The position numbers and the translations under genes are program-made. A DNA stretch of 5,521 bases from an uncultured Bacteroidaceae bacterium (GTDB taxonomy: Bacteria; Bacteroidota; Bacteroidia; Bacteroidales; Bacteroidaceae). Positions within the stretch are counted from its first letter, which is position 1. Every line of letters starts with the position of its first letter. The notes below the pieces were generated by a model. That model was not told where the DNA came from. It worked only from the letters and a program-made list of their open reading frames with translations, and made no database searches. The stretch is taken from the NCBI GenBank assembly GCA_934364765.1, contig CAKRMO010000091.1, positions 1 to 5,521 on the forward strand, read 5' to 3'. This document shows, piece by piece, positions 1 to 5,521 of this stretch.

Positions 1-1
1 G

Positions 2-898
2 GAGAAACCGCAGACGAGGGTGAACTTCTACAAGGCCGTCTCGAACACGCCGCACAAGACACAGGTTTACATCACGGGCGAGCAGGTTTGGACAGTTCCG
101 AACAACCGCGACCTTGATGTGGTGGAGACCGACTTCGGAAGGGGCGTGGCATGGTGGTGGAACTATCCGTGCAACGACAACGCCGACGCGTGGACTTTCC
201 CTGCCGACATGTATTCCAACTTTGTTGATATGCCCGAGATTGACGGCAATTCAACGCTCCCCAAAAGCCTAGGACATTGCGCCTCGTTGCTTAGCAACCC
301 CATGCAGCAGGGCGAGATTGCCAAGATACCCCTTTTCAGCGTAGCCGACTATGCGTGGAACAACGGCGGGTTCAACAGCGTGGAAAGTTGGAAAGCCGCG
401 CTTCCGGCTGTGATAGGCAGGAAAGATTACGCAAAGGCCCTTCAAAACATTATACCATACTTGCGCGTGAACGACCCCGAGGAACTTGGCGCTATGATAG
501 ACGCCTACAAGAACGGCGGGGACGCGGCGCAACTGAAGTCTGTGCTTCGGGACATCGAAAGGAACTGCGCGGCTCTTGGCGGGCTGAAGTTTTCGTCGGT
601 AAGGGCACAGTCGCTTTTTTATGACGACATCCGTCCTTGGCTGCTGAAGCTGGAGGCAACGGCAAAAGTTGCGGACGAGCTTATCGACATCGCCGCAATG
701 CCTAAAGGGGACGCAGCAAAGAAAGCCCGCTATGGGGCTGCCGCCGCAAAGGCAAAGGCTTTGGGCGAGGCCCCGGAGTTTAGCGTCCTTGCCCTCGAGG
801 GAATGGGCGGGGGCATAGGCAAGCAGGTTTATAACGTGCAGTTTGCCAAAAAGCACCTCACGCCGTTTGTCGCATATCTGTTGGAAAAGGCGAAATAA
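2..898 (+). CDS. GH84 family beta-N-acetylglucosaminidase (O-GlcNAcase/hyaluronidase-like), C-terminal part; 5' truncated
   Basis: The reading frame is open from the left edge, and 298 residues are visible before the TAA at 896-898. The GTG at 20 is probably an internal valine, because the frame continues upstream of it and the protein would otherwise begin inside a catalytic domain. Visible residues 53-59 read WNYPCND, matching the WWNxPVxD segment of GH84 enzymes, whose Asn and Asp (here N54 and D59) contact the GlcNAc hydroxyls. The NPM motif follows at about residue 99 and YAWN at 117-120, as in the Bacteroides enzyme BT_4395. The stretch between D59 and NPM is longer than I recall for that enzyme. 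The rest is the alpha-helical domain that follows the barrel. The catalytic Asp-Asp pair and any signal peptide lie off the window. GH84 enzymes remove beta-linked GlcNAc by substrate-assisted catalysis; the Bacteroides ones are exported and likely act on host glycans. No further C-terminal module is present. The family is fairly certain; the natural substrate is unknown. Confidence 0.82.
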   Translation, partial: EKPQTRVNFYKAVSNTPHKTQVYITGEQVWTVPNNRDLDVVETDFGRGVAWWWNYPCNDNADAWTFPADMYSNFVDMPEIDGNSTLPKSLGHCASLLSNPMQQGEIAKIPLFSVADYAWNNGGFNSVESWKAALPAVIGRKDYAKALQNIIPYLRVNDPEELGAMIDAYKNGGDAAQLKSVLRDIERNCAALGGLKFSSVRAQSLFYDDIRPWLLKLEATAKVADELIDIAAMPKGDAAKKARYGAAAAKAKALGEAPEFSVLALEGMGGGIGKQVYNVQFAKKHLTPFVAYLLEKAK

Positions 899-920
899 GA
901 GCCGCTCTTAATAAGACATA

Positions 921-954
921 AGTCGGGAGCAGGGTGTGCCCTGTTCCCGATTTT
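921..954 (+). terminator. Rho-independent terminator in the convergent gap
   Basis: Arms 923-934 and 939-950 form a 12-bp GC-rich stem with a four-base TGTG loop, followed by TTTT at 951-954. On the + strand every position pairs, with one G-U wobble (G929 with T944), and the stem can be extended through A921 and the T's. The hairpin begins 25 bases after the GH84 stop codon. On the - strand the same stem has one A-C mismatch and a weaker T run. It lies only 8 bases beyond the nitroreductase stop, so it may serve both genes, but the pairing and T run favour the + strand direction. Confidence 0.85.
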
Positions 955-958
955 CCGC

Positions 959-1612
959 TTAGTCACATTCGGCAGCCAGTTCGAAATGGCATTTTACTAT
1001 GCCCAAATCAACTTTCGCGTAAGTGCCTTTGCCGGCAGTGAACACCGCTTTGCCGTCATCGCCGGGCGAAATGCGGAAGTCCTGCCTGTTGAGCGCCGTG
1101 GGGGCGAGCAGCGCGGCCTCCACGCCGCGCCTGAACCAGTCGGGCGGGTTGGGGACATCGCACACGCCGGAATAGCCTTTCGACTTGTGGGGCCTGCCTT
1201 GCGAGACGCCGTAGCCCAACGCTATCACCGCCACAAGGCGATGCCCCGGCGCGAGGTGCTTTGCAGCCGCTTTTTTGCTGAAAGTCATTCCCGCCCAACA
1301 GGTGTTCAGGCCCAGGGTTTGGGCAAGCAAAACAAGCCGCTCGCCATAAAAGCCGCAAAGCTCCTCGCCGTTTTCAACCGTAGGCGGAGTTGAGACAACA
1401 ATGCAATTATATATGTTGCGGAACTTGCCGTAGCGTGCAAGAAAGCTCTTGAACACGGAGGGGTCATTCTTAACCAGTTTCATGCAAATGCCGCTTTGGG
1501 CGTTGCATCTCTTTATTTCCTCCTCCAATATGGCAAGTTTTCCGTCTTCCACCGGCTTGTCGGTATAAGCCCTTACGGAATGGCGCAGTGGGATTGCTTC
1601 TGCGAGTTTCAT
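959..1612 (-). CDS. Nitroreductase-family FMN flavoprotein (TM1586-like)
   Basis: This is a complete 217-residue protein, with ATG at 1612-1610 and TAA at 961-959. The N terminus MKLAEAIPLRHSVRAY carries the Arg-rich FMN-phosphate motif (RHSVR, residues 10-14) typical of nitroreductases. GERLVLLAQTLGLNTCW (about 91-107), VAVIALGYG (127-135), APTALNRQDFRI (170-181) and VDLGIVKCHFEL (201-212) match the TM1586-type nitroreductase subfamily common in Bacteroidales and clostridia. These are usually cytoplasmic NAD(P)H-dependent flavin oxidoreductases of about 200-270 residues; the physiological substrate is generally unknown. The frame stays open upstream to an ATG at 1720, but I chose 1612 because the family motif starts right there and a promoter box at 1631-1639 lies inside the longer version. 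No clear Shine-Dalgarno sequence is visible. The gene converges with the GH84 gene and is divergent from ilvD; it appears monocistronic. The family is confident; the specific reaction is not. Confidence 0.88.
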   Translation of the reverse strand: MKLAEAIPLRHSVRAYTDKPVEDGKLAILEEEIKRCNAQSGICMKLVKNDPSVFKSFLARYGKFRNIYNCIVVSTPPTVENGEELCGFYGERLVLLAQTLGLNTCWAGMTFSKKAAAKHLAPGHRLVAVIALGYGVSQGRPHKSKGYSGVCDVPNPPDWFRRGVEAALLAPTALNRQDFRISPGDDGKAVFTAGKGTYAKVDLGIVKCHFELAAECD

Positions 1613-1630
1613 GACTTGAAAAGTTTTGGG

Positions 1631-1663
1631 ACAAAAGTAGGGAAAGTTTTGCATTTGCGGAAA
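1631..1663 (-). promoter_or_regulatory. Bacteroidota-type promoter for the nitroreductase gene
   Basis: Read on the - strand, TACTTTTGT (1639 down to 1631) is an exact match to the TAnnTTTGY -7 box of the Bacteroidota housekeeping sigma factor. A TTTC (1663 to 1660), one base off the TTTG -33 element, lies 20 bases upstream, which is the usual spacing. Transcription would start near 1625, leaving a leader of only about 13 bases before the ATG at 1612. This rules against the longer reading frame that begins at 1720. Confidence 0.7.
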
Positions 1664-1699
1664 CCGGGCGGCATGAAAATGAAAAAGCGGACTCCGTAC

Positions 1700-1804
1700 A
1701 GGACACCCCGAAAACCGCATCGGATATAGGAAAAACTATGTCTGATGCAGGAAAAACTACATAGGACACAGGAAAAATTATGTATGATATAATCCAGACT
1801 ACAT
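1700..1804. repeat. About five degenerate 21-bp tandem repeats
   Basis: The core AGGAAAAACTA recurs at 1728 and 1749, and as AGGAAAAATTA at 1770, at exactly 21-base intervals. Taking units as 1721-1741, 1742-1762 and 1763-1783, the flanking units 1700-1720 and 1784-1804 are recognisable but more diverged (about 12-13 of 21 positions match a neighbouring unit). Unit 1700-1720 shares AGGACAC with the unit at 1763. The unit ends alternate between ATGT (1741, 1783) and ACAT (1762, 1804), which are reverse complements, suggesting a 42-base higher-order unit. All reading frames through the array are either broken by stops or lack a credible gene. The function is unknown: it could be a phased protein-binding array (21 bp is two helical turns) or a decaying microsatellite. 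Confidence 0.65.
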
Positions 1805-1816
1805 CAGACCTTTTTT
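1740..1816 (+). repeat. Inverted repeat with nested stem, followed by a T6 run
   Basis: GTCTGATGCAG (1740-1750) is the reverse complement of CTACATCAGAC (1799-1809) at 10 of 11 positions. Between the arms, TACATA (1758-1763) can pair with TATGTA (1779-1784). C1810 and TTTTTT (1811-1816) follow on the + strand, so the layout resembles a long terminator-like hairpin. The loop is large and no + strand gene is visible just upstream, so a true terminator is doubtful. Part of the symmetry comes from the alternating ends of the 21-bp repeats. Confidence 0.35.
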
Positions 1817-2075
1817 CGCCGTTTGCAACTTACAGAAATACAGAACATTATGGCGGTTGTTTTGTTTGGAACATTGCCTCTGGCAATCAGTGCGTTACGC
1901 ATTTTGGGGCGTTGCCGGCAGTTTTGGCGATTAAAGTGGTGCGGTTGTGCAATGGGCTGCGCTTAATTTTGCCAAGTGCTGTTTATAGTATCTTGCAAAA
2001 GTTTGCACGTTTGGCGCGATTGTGTGTTATTTTGTTCGTTAATATAGCCGGAAATCGTTAAATCATTAGTTTTTG

Positions 2076-2108
2076 CTTGTTTTTTCGCCCTCAAATACCT
2101 ACTTTTGC
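2076..2108 (+). promoter_or_regulatory. Bacteroidota-type promoter for ilvD-ilvB
   Basis: TACTTTTGC at 2100-2108 matches the TAnnTTTGY -7 box exactly and is nearly identical to the box in front of the divergent nitroreductase gene. CTTG at 2076-2079 supplies a partial -33 element (three of four bases) with a 20-base spacer. The start of transcription would fall near 2113-2116, giving a leader of roughly 40 bases before the ilvD ATG at 2153. A second exact TAnnTTTGY match at 1964-1972 (TAATTTTGC) has no well-spaced -33 element and is less convincing. Confidence 0.65.
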
Positions 2109-2141
2109 TAACGACATAGAAATTGCATATACACTCCGAAC

Positions 2142-2145
2142 AGGA
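2142..2145 (+). promoter_or_regulatory. Probable ribosome binding site of ilvD
   Basis: AGGA sits 7 bases before the ATG at 2153, within an A/G-rich run (aggacaagg). It supports the start at 2153 over the TTG at 2123 and over the ATG at 2165, which is preceded only by agaaaag. Shine-Dalgarno sequences are not strongly used in this phylum, so this is supporting evidence only. Confidence 0.45.
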
Positions 2146-2152
2146 CAAGGTA

Positions 2153-3973
2153 ATGACAGAAAAGATGAAAATACAACTAAGAAGCGCATTCTCCACAGAA
2201 GGAAGGAAAATGGCGGGCTCGCGCGCCCTGTGGGTGGCCACGGGAATGAAGCGCGAGCAATTCGGCAAGCCTATAATTGCTATTGCCAACTCGTTCACGC
2301 AGTTTGTGCCGGGACACACGCACCTTCATGAGGCTGGTCAGCTTGTTAAGAAAGAAATAGAGAAGCTCGGCTGCTATGCTGCCGAGTTCAACACAATAGC
2401 CATTGACGACGGCATAGCGATGGGGCATGACGGAATGCTTTATTCGCTGCCCTCGCGCGACTTGATAGCCGACTCCGTGGAGTATATGGTGAACGCCCAC
2501 AAGGCAGACGCGCTTGTGTGCATAAGCAACTGTGACAAGATAACCCCGGGAATGCTCATGGCGGCGATGAGGCTTAACATCCCCACCGTGTTTGTGTCGG
2601 GAGGCCCTATGGAGGCGGGCAGGTGGAACAACCAGAACATCGACCTCATTACGGCTATGGTTAAAGGTGCGGACAAGAGCGTCTCGCAGGAAGAGCTGGA
2701 CAAAATAGAGGAACACGCCTGTCCCGGATGCGGATGCTGTTCGGGAATGTTCACGGCAAACTCCATGAACTCGCTCACCGAGGCGATAGGGCTCGCATTG
2801 CCGGGGAACGGAACTGTGCTCGCCTCGCACGTGAACCGTCTGCAACTGTTCAAGGACGCAGCCAAGCTGATTGTAGAGAACGCATATAAATATTATGGTG
2901 AGGGCGACGAGAGCGTATTGCCGCGCAGCATTGCCACAAGGGAGGCCTTTTTGAACGCCATGTCTCTTGACATAGCCATGGGCGGCTCCACAAACACGAT
3001 ATTGCATTTGCTTGCCGTGGCAAACGAGGGCGGCGTTGACTTCAAGATGAAGGACATCGACGCTTTGAGCCGCAAAGTGCCCTGCCTGTGCAAGCTCGCC
3101 CCCAACACGCAGAAGTACTCCGTGGAGAACTGCAACCGTGCCGGCGGCATTCTCGGCATTCTCGGCGAACTGGCAAAGGGCGGATTGCTCGACACGTCAG
3201 TGAGGCGCGTTGACGGAATGACGCTCGGAGATGCGGTGGCAAAATACGACATAACAAAGGAGAATATAGATTCCGAGGCTTCGCGCATATACCACAGCGC
3301 ACCCGGCAGAAAGTTCACCACCACAATGGGCTCGCAGGACGCACAGTGGGAAACCCTCGACACAGACCGCGCCGAAGGCTGCATTCGTGACCTTGAACAC
3401 GCCTATTCAAAAGACGGCGGGCTGGCGGTGCTTTTCGGAAACATCGCGAAAGACGGCTGCGTTGTCAAGACCGCCGGCGTGGACGAGTCTATTTGGCACT
3501 TCCAAGGCCCGGCAAAGGTTTTCGACTCGCAGGAAGACGCCTGCGAAGGCATTCTTGGCGGCAAGGTGAAGAGCGGCGATGTGGTTGTGATAACTCATGA
3601 AGGCCCCAAGGGCGGGCCGGGAATGCAGGAAATGCTTTACCCCACATCCTATATAAAGAGCATACATCTTGGCAAGGAGTGCGCCCTTATAACCGACGGA
3701 CGTTTCAGCGGCGGAACTTCGGGGCTGAGCATCGGACATATATCGCCGGAGGCTGCTTCGGGCGGCGCGATAGGCAAAATCGTTGACGGGGACATTATTG
3801 AGATAAACATCCCCGAACGCACCATTAACGTGCATCTTTCAGACGAAGAGCTCGAAGCCCGTCCGCAAGTGCCGCTTAAGCGTAACCGCACAGTGTCGAA
3901 AGCTTTGCGTGCCTATGCGGCAATGGTAAGCTCTGCCGACAAAGGCGGCGTAAGAATACTTAAAGACGAATGA
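2153..3973 (+). CDS. ilvD: Dihydroxyacid dehydratase IlvD
   Basis: This complete 606-residue protein is close to the usual length of about 600-616. IlvD dehydrates 2,3-dihydroxy-isovalerate and 2,3-dihydroxy-3-methylvalerate to 2-keto acids in the cytoplasm, the third common step of valine and isoleucine synthesis. The whole sequence lines up with the E. coli-type enzyme: [13 protein letters not shown] near the N terminus; [11 protein letters not shown] (about 85-95) with a Mg-ligand Asp (about D86); [10 protein letters not shown] (125-134) with cluster Cys 127, Mg-ligand D128 and the Lys that is carbamylated in the family (K129); [11 protein letters not shown] (190-200) with cluster Cys 196; [12 protein letters not shown] (484-495) with Mg-ligand Glu 493; and [10 protein letters not shown] (515-524) with the catalytic Ser 519. 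Compared with E. coli it lacks about 4 residues after EAG (154-156) and a short loop near the C terminus. Edd is a relative, but the match and the ilvB neighbour favour IlvD. The start at 2153 is chosen from the RBS and family length; 2165 is possible. Confidence 0.97.
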   Translation: MTEKMKIQLRSAFSTEGRKMAGSRALWVATGMKREQFGKPIIAIANSFTQFVPGHTHLHEAGQLVKKEIEKLGCYAAEFNTIAIDDGIAMGHDGMLYSLPSRDLIADSVEYMVNAHKADALVCISNCDKITPGMLMAAMRLNIPTVFVSGGPMEAGRWNNQNIDLITAMVKGADKSVSQEELDKIEEHACPGCGCCSGMFTANSMNSLTEAIGLALPGNGTVLASHVNRLQLFKDAAKLIVENAYKYYGEGDESVLPRSIATREAFLNAMSLDIAMGGSTNTILHLLAVANEGGVDFKMKDIDALSRKVPCLCKLAPNTQKYSVENCNRAGGILGILGELAKGGLLDTSVRRVDGMTLGDAVAKYDITKENIDSEASRIYHSAPGRKFTTTMGSQDAQWETLDTDRAEGCIRDLEHAYSKDGGLAVLFGNIAKDGCVVKTAGVDESIWHFQGPAKVFDSQEDACEGILGGKVKSGDVVVITHEGPKGGPGMQEMLYPTSYIKSIHLGKECALITDGRFSGGTSGLSIGHISPEAASGGAIGKIVDGDIIEINIPERTINVHLSDEELEARPQVPLKRNRTVSKALRAYAAMVSSADKGGVRILKDE

Positions 3974-3977
3974 AATG
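3970..3977 (+). promoter_or_regulatory. ilvD stop / ilvB start junction, likely translational coupling
   Basis: The ilvD TGA (3971-3973) is followed by one base and then the ilvB ATG (3975-3977). No good Shine-Dalgarno sequence precedes it, so ribosomes finishing ilvD probably re-initiate here. An ATG at 3970 overlaps the stop (ATGA) but opens a frame that ends after six codons at 3988-3990, so it is not the ilvB start. Confidence 0.7.
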
Positions 3978-5521
3978 GGGAATGAATTGATTTCCGGTGC
4001 AGAAATACTCATACGCTCTCTTATCGACGAAGGCGTAACAACCGTGTTCGGCTATCCCGGCGGCTCTATTATGCCTGTGTATGACAAACTTTACGATTAC
4101 CAAGGCAAGCAGATAAACCATATTCTTGTGCGCCACGAACAGGCGGCGGCACACGCAGCCGAGGGCTATGCGCGTGTCAGCGGCAAGGTGGGCGTGGCAA
4201 TAGCCACGAGCGGCCCCGGCGCGACAAACACCATAACCGGCATAGCCGATGCCATGATGGACAGCACGCCAATGGTTGTAATTACAGGGCAAGTGGGCGT
4301 GGGCGCACTTGGAACGGACGCTTTTCAGGAATGCGACATTCTGGATATAGCCCAGCCTATATCAAAATGGGCGTATCAGATAAGAAGCGCGGAAAAGGTG
4401 GCGTGGGCTGTGAGCCGTGCGTTTTATATAGCACGCAGCGGGCGTCCCGGTCCTGTGGTTCTTGATTTCACGAAGAACGCACAGGTGGAGCTGGCAAAGT
4501 ACGAAAAGCGTAATATAAGCTTTATCCGCAGTTATCAGCCTGTTCCCGAACATACTCCAGAAGCAATCAAAGAAGCGGCACAGCTAATAAACGAAAGTTG
4601 CAAGCCGCTCGTGCTTGTGGGGCAGGGTGTGCAGCTTGGCGGCGCACAAAAGGAGCTGCAGGAGTTTATAGAGCGCATTGACGCTCCAGCAGGCTGCACG
4701 CTGCTCGGGCTTTCCGCCCTTCCAAGCAACCATCCTCTGAATGTGGGAATGCTTGGCATGCACGGCAGCTATGCCGTAAACGTAAAGACGCAGGAGTGCG
4801 ACCTGTTAATCGCCGTTGGAATGCGATTTGACGACCGTATAACAGGAAAACTGAGCACATACGCGGGGCGCGCAAAGAAGATTCACTTTGACATAGACCC
4901 CTCGGAGATTAACAAGAATGTTGCTGTTGACGTGCCTGTGCTTGGCGACTGCAAGGAAACGCTTGCCGAGGTTACAAAACTTCTGAGACAGGGCGACCAC
5001 AAGGCGTGGCGCGATAGTTTCGGACAGTTCAAGAAGATTGAAGACGAAAAAGTGATAACTCCCGAAATCCATCCCGCAACAGGCCCGCTCCGCATGGGAG
5101 AAGTTGTGAACGCTGTTACGGAAGCCACAAACAACGAGGCGATACTCGTAACCGATGTGGGGCAGAACCAGATGATGTCGGCGCGCTATTTCAAGTTCTC
5201 CAAAAACAACAGCATTGTAACTTCGGGCGGAATGGGGACTATGGGCTTCGGACTTCCCGCAGCCATAGGCGCGACGTTCGCCGCGCCCGACAGGACAGTC
5301 TGCTTCTTTACCGGCGACGGAGGATTGCAGATGACGATAGAGGAGTTCGGCACCATAATGGAGCAGCACTCGCCTGTGAAGATTATACTGATGAACAATA
5401 ATTTCCTCGGCAATGTGCGGCAGTGGCAGGAACTGTTCTTCGAGTCGCGATATTCTTTCACGCGGATGATGAACCCCGATTACGAGAAAATAGCTTCGGC
5501 CTACAACATACCGTGCCGCAC
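3975..5521 (+). CDS. ilvB: Acetohydroxyacid synthase catalytic (large) subunit, 3' truncated by the window
   Basis: The frame begins MGNELISGAEILIRSL and stays open to the right edge: 515 codons of an expected 560-590, so roughly the last 50-70 residues are missing. The enzyme is ThDP-, Mg- and FAD-dependent; it condenses two pyruvates to acetolactate, or pyruvate with 2-ketobutyrate to acetohydroxybutyrate, the first committed step of branched-chain amino acid synthesis. Visible marks: GYPGG (26-30); catalytic Glu 55 in RHEQ; SGPGATN in the N-terminal ThDP-type domain; GTDAFQE (113-119); the central FAD-binding domain with LGMHG and GMRFDDRITG; GGMGTMGFGLP; and the C-terminal ThDP/Mg motif GDG (447-449) paired with NNN (474-476). 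LGNVRQWQ (478-485) carries the conserved active-site Trp 484 known as a herbicide-contact position. One base separates it from ilvD, so they form one operon; the small regulatory subunit would be expected next. AHAS is preferred over related ThDP enzymes because of DAFQE, VRQWQ and the neighbour. Confidence 0.96.
   Translation, partial: MGNELISGAEILIRSLIDEGVTTVFGYPGGSIMPVYDKLYDYQGKQINHILVRHEQAAAHAAEGYARVSGKVGVAIATSGPGATNTITGIADAMMDSTPMVVITGQVGVGALGTDAFQECDILDIAQPISKWAYQIRSAEKVAWAVSRAFYIARSGRPGPVVLDFTKNAQVELAKYEKRNISFIRSYQPVPEHTPEAIKEAAQLINESCKPLVLVGQGVQLGGAQKELQEFIERIDAPAGCTLLGLSALPSNHPLNVGMLGMHGSYAVNVKTQECDLLIAVGMRFDDRITGKLSTYAGRAKKIHFDIDPSEINKNVAVDVPVLGDCKETLAEVTKLLRQGDHKAWRDSFGQFKKIEDEKVITPEIHPATGPLRMGEVVNAVTEATNNEAILVTDVGQNQMMSARYFKFSKNNSIVTSGGMGTMGFGLPAAIGATFAAPDRTVCFFTGDGGLQMTIEEFGTIMEQHSPVKIILMNNNFLGNVRQWQELFFESRYSFTRMMNPDYEKIASAYNIPCR

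Larger units (their letters stand above)
1613..2152. other. 540-base intergenic region between the nitroreductase gene and ilvD
   Basis: The flanking genes are divergent, so this region holds both promoters. From left to right it contains the nitroreductase promoter (1631-1663), a run of degenerate 21-bp repeats (1700-1804), an inverted repeat ending in a T run (1740-1816), a G+T-rich segment without clear coding character (about 1830-2060), and the ilvD promoter (2076-2108). Two small palindromes lie close together: ATTGCC/GGCAAT (1873-1878 and 1882-1887) and TGCGT/ACGCA (1891-1895 and 1897-1901). An open frame at 1780-2061 (93 codons) has no recognisable family, and I do not call it a gene. 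No tRNA or other structured RNA was recognised. Confidence 0.7.

Noticed and set aside
20..22. GTG at 20 as the start of the first gene.
   Set aside because: The frame is open to the left edge, and the protein would lack the GH84 catalytic residues, so this is an internal valine of a truncated gene.
897..909. AAGAGC-C-GCTCTT palindrome just after the GH84 stop.
   Set aside because: A one-base spacer cannot form a hairpin loop, and the strong terminator follows at 921-954; it is likely chance.
1613..1720. Longer nitroreductase starting at the ATG at 1720 (253 residues).
   Set aside because: The extra 36 residues do not resemble the family, whose conserved N terminus starts at 1612, and the promoter box lies inside the extension.
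1470..1769. - strand open frame with a heptad-like protein pattern (VVFPASD, IVFPISD).
   Set aside because: The heptads are just the translation of the 21-bp DNA repeat. The frame then runs into the nitroreductase gene out of register, and it has no family resemblance.
2123..2152. ilvD starting at the TTG at 2123.
   Set aside because: It would add ten residues with no family match. The ATG at 2153 has an AGGA at good spacing and gives the expected length; 2123 is also only about 10 bases from the inferred transcription start.
2177..3007. Long - strand open frame (276 codons) inside ilvD.
   Set aside because: It is a shadow of the ilvD coding strand; its His/Arg/Val-rich product resembles no protein I know, while the + strand match to IlvD is complete.
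4296..4304. Gly 108 where plant acetohydroxyacid synthase has the herbicide-resistance proline (QVP in plants, QVG here).
   Set aside because: This position varies widely among bacterial enzymes (E. coli IlvI has QVA, for example), so it is not evidence of unusual function.

Overview
The window looks like ordinary chromosomal DNA from a member of the Bacteroidota, most likely Bacteroidales. Three things support this. There are two good matches to the Bacteroidota sigma-ABfr promoter (TAnnTTTG box with a -33 element about 20 bases upstream). Shine-Dalgarno sequences are weak or absent. The partial first gene and the ilvD-ilvB pair most resemble Bacteroides/Prevotella-type proteins. This placement is inferred from remembered family sequences, not from a search. 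Base composition is moderate in GC, yet ilvB prefers the ATA isoleucine codon, which is a distinctive signature.

Layout: (1) Bases 2-898, + strand: the 3' end of a family GH84 beta-N-acetylglucosaminidase (O-GlcNAcase/hyaluronidase-like), with its start off the left edge. (2) Bases 921-954: a strong hairpin terminator in the convergent gap. (3) Bases 959-1612, - strand: a complete nitroreductase-family flavoprotein with its own promoter at 1631-1663. (4) Bases 1613-2152: a 540-base gap without a convincing gene. It holds about five degenerate 21-bp tandem repeats (1700-1804), an overlapping inverted repeat followed by six T's, a G+T-rich stretch, and the ilvD promoter (2076-2108). (5) Bases 2153-3973, + strand: complete ilvD, dihydroxyacid dehydratase. 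(6) Base 3975 to the right edge, + strand: ilvB, acetohydroxyacid synthase catalytic subunit, cut off near its C terminus.

ilvD and ilvB are separated by one base and are evidently co-transcribed as the front of a branched-chain amino acid operon. IlvB makes acetolactate/acetohydroxybutyrate and IlvD carries out the later dehydration to 2-keto acids. The regulatory subunit gene (ilvN/ilvH) and ilvC would be expected beyond the right edge. The GH84 enzyme and the nitroreductase have no visible functional link to this pathway.

I found no mobile element, CRISPR array, tRNA or rRNA, and no evidence of an undescribed multi-gene system. The least explained part is the ilvD upstream region with its phased repeats.
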